Source: JBBQZP01 sp038207585 (GTDB lineage Bacteria; Pseudomonadota; Alphaproteobacteria; Rhodobacterales; Rhodobacteraceae). From it: a DNA stretch of 25,034 nt. A program made the translations under genes and the position numbers. The stretch is taken from the NCBI GenBank assembly GCA_038207585.1, contig JBBQZP010000044.1:1-25034 (forward strand), read 5' to 3'. Below, in pieces: positions 23,574 through 25,034 of this stretch. Each line of letters opens with the position of its first letter. Position 1 is the first letter of the stretch. The notes under the pieces were generated by a model that worked only from the letters and a program-made list of their open reading frames with translations, searched no databases and had not been told where the DNA came from.

Positions 23574-25034
23574 GGGAGTGGACAAAACATGGGGGTCTTC
23601 GTCGGTAATCTGGCCTGTGCTAAGGTAAGCTCTTTGCGATGGGGGCTGCCATGGACGTTCGGATTACGGTCGAAACGACCTTTGAAAATGGGGAGAAGCG
23701 CATTCATCAGCTTGATGGCATTTCACGACCGTACCGGGTCACCTGCCCGGAGGGCTTCGGGCTTCTCCTTGACGATGGGAAGAGGATCATCGAACAAATC
23801 CAGCGTGCAGTGATTTGCGACCAAGTTGAGGAGATCACTAGAGAAAGCGGCGTCTGCCCAACCTGTGCCTCGGTTCGCGCCATCCATGAATATCGCACGC
23901 GCGTTCTCGACACGCTTTTCGGGCGGTTTTCGGTCAAAGCTGCGCGTTTGCGCCGCTGTTCCTGTGATTTGAGGTCAGCGGCGATGCCCGGCGGGCCTAT
24001 TTCTCCGCTGGCCTATTTTTTTCCAGACCGGGCTACTCCGGAGCTGCCGCGGCTCCATGAGGAGCTCGGGTCCCGGCATTCCTTTCGCCATGCCGCGCGG
24101 CTGATGAAAATCTTCCTCCCCTGCCACCCGCCCCATCACACAACGGTGCGTGACCGGTTGGGTCAGATCGCCGAGCGGCTCGAGAGTAGTCGCGGGGCTT
24201 CACACGAGTCCGCAGGTGAAACGCCCAAAGGCGGTTTGACGGTTTTTCTGGACGGTGCCCACATCCGCTGTCGACCAGAGTATCAGTAGCGACACCTGGA
24301 TCTTGTGGTCGGAAAGATTGAAAGCCGCAACATGAGTCGGCGATTTGGCTTGGTCGCCAATGCGACGGCATCGCCAGGCAGCCGTATGCGAGAGGAGCTG
24401 TCAGGCTTTGGATGGAAGCCAGGCCGTCTGTTGACGTTGATCTCGGATGGCGAGCTTGCTCTCCCGAACCTCATCCGAAATGCCATGGGTGGCGACGGCC
24501 AAGTGAAGCATATCCTCGACTGGTGGCACATTTCGATGCGCATCCGACACGTCGAGGCCGCCGTTCAGGGTCTGGTCCAGACACCGGGCTTTACTGGCAT
24601 TCCGATGCTGTTCCAGCGCCCTGCGAAAAGCTTCCGCTGGTGGTTGTGGCACGGCAGAGCAAGGGTCGCTGAAACCTATCTGAAAGGGCTCATGCACGAT
24701 TGCGCCGGCCTCTCTGAAAAACCCTTGGCTGTCCGCGCCGCTGCCGCGCGCGTGCAGGCCCGTTGCGAGACACTGTACACCTATCTTGCAAACAACATGG
24801 AATCCCTTGTCGACTATGGCCGCCGGTACCGTAACGGGCTGCCGATCTCATCATCTCGTGCCGAAGGATCAGTCGATGACATTGCCAATGCCCGCATGGG
24901 AAAACGCAGAAGGATGCGGTGGTCGCCCAAAGGGGCTCACCGAGTAGCCGTCACAAGGGCCGCCGTCCTCGACGGTCGTCTGACAGTCGCAAACAGCAGA
25001 CGGGCCGCATGACCCCCATGTTTTGTCCACTCCC
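23574..25034 (+). mobile_element. ISKra4-family insertion sequence, full length, inactivated
   Basis: Perfect 24-bp terminal inverted repeats (23574-23597 and 25011-25034, beginning GGGAGTGGACAAAACATG) bracket a single transposase frame. The right tip coincides with the last base of the window, so a target duplication cannot be checked and the repeat could extend further. The 1461-bp length suits the family. The transposase has an in-frame stop, so the copy would need trans complementation or readthrough. Confidence 0.88.
23651..25012 (+). pseudogene. ISKra4-family transposase with in-frame UAG
   Basis: The frame starts MDVRITVETTFENGEKR and runs to a TAG at 24287-24289 (after CRPEYQ). It continues in the same frame with RHLDLVVGKIESR to the stop at 25012. 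Family-typical elements include a Cys-rich part (CPTCASVRAIHEYRTR and RRCSCDL), DDE-type Asp positions (FLDGAHIRC and TLISDGE), the WWHI motif and a late conserved segment (SSRAEGSVDDIANARMGKRR). The stop probably arose by one base change from CAG or AAG. No other lesion is obvious. Frame 23639 offers a slightly longer start, but ATG 23651 fits the family N-terminus better. Confidence 0.85.

Noticed and set aside
1..25034. CRISPR array, tRNA or rRNA genes
   Set aside because: No regularly spaced repeats and no tRNA- or rRNA-like sequences were seen on either strand.

Overview
The window looks like a piece of an alphaproteobacterial, probably Rhodobacterales-type, genome. This rests on the GC-rich coding style, the product types and the insertion sequence (IS) content, not on any marker gene. 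It centres on a complete soluble di-iron monooxygenase operon of the propane 2-monooxygenase (Mim/Prm, group 5) type. IS elements bound or interrupt both flanks, which suggests an accessory or island context.

Left part (1-5.0 kb): an IS21-family element with istA and the start of istB runs off the left edge. At its right end it abuts the 3' remnant of a YhaN/Rad50-like ATPase gene. Next come about 300 nt without a convincing gene, a probable HEPN + OST-HTH/LOTUS RNA-biology protein on the minus strand, and a complete IS3-family element. The IS3 orfB is broken by a 40-nt hairpin-forming insertion.

Centre left (5.0-10.0 kb): a GloA-like VOC protein (+) converges on a minus-strand set. In transcription order this set is a 108-aa helical protein, a WD40-like propeller protein, a 65-aa protein, a 160-aa protein, and an AcoR/MimR-type AAA+ regulator whose AAA+ domain lacks the GAFTGA loop. 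Four of these five genes match no family I recognise by function. Two upstream regions carry GTTAC...GTAAC dyads that could be shared operators.

Centre (10.1-19.8 kb, + strand): mimA (hydroxylase alpha), mimB (reductase), mimC (hydroxylase beta), mimD (effector), an amidohydrolase, a DUF59/MIP18-type protein with a long C-terminal extension, a divergent GroEL, a Zn alcohol dehydrogenase and a stand-alone BLUF photoreceptor. The expected chemistry is alkane (propane) to secondary alcohol to ketone, with dedicated folding or metal-centre maturation factors. A 127-codon leader ORF with a strong ribosome binding site precedes and overlaps mimA.

Right part (19.8-25.0 kb): a structured non-coding stretch with several inverted repeats and a decayed small membrane-protein gene. 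Then an Lrp/AsnC regulator lies divergent from an AceE-like 2-oxoacid dehydrogenase E1 gene, an arrangement like mdeR-mdeB. The window ends with a full-length ISKra4-family element with perfect 24-bp ends; its transposase is interrupted by an in-frame UAG. The strongest candidate for undescribed biology is the minus-strand module, with its GAFTGA-less regulator and shared dyads, together with the BLUF gene at the operon tail.
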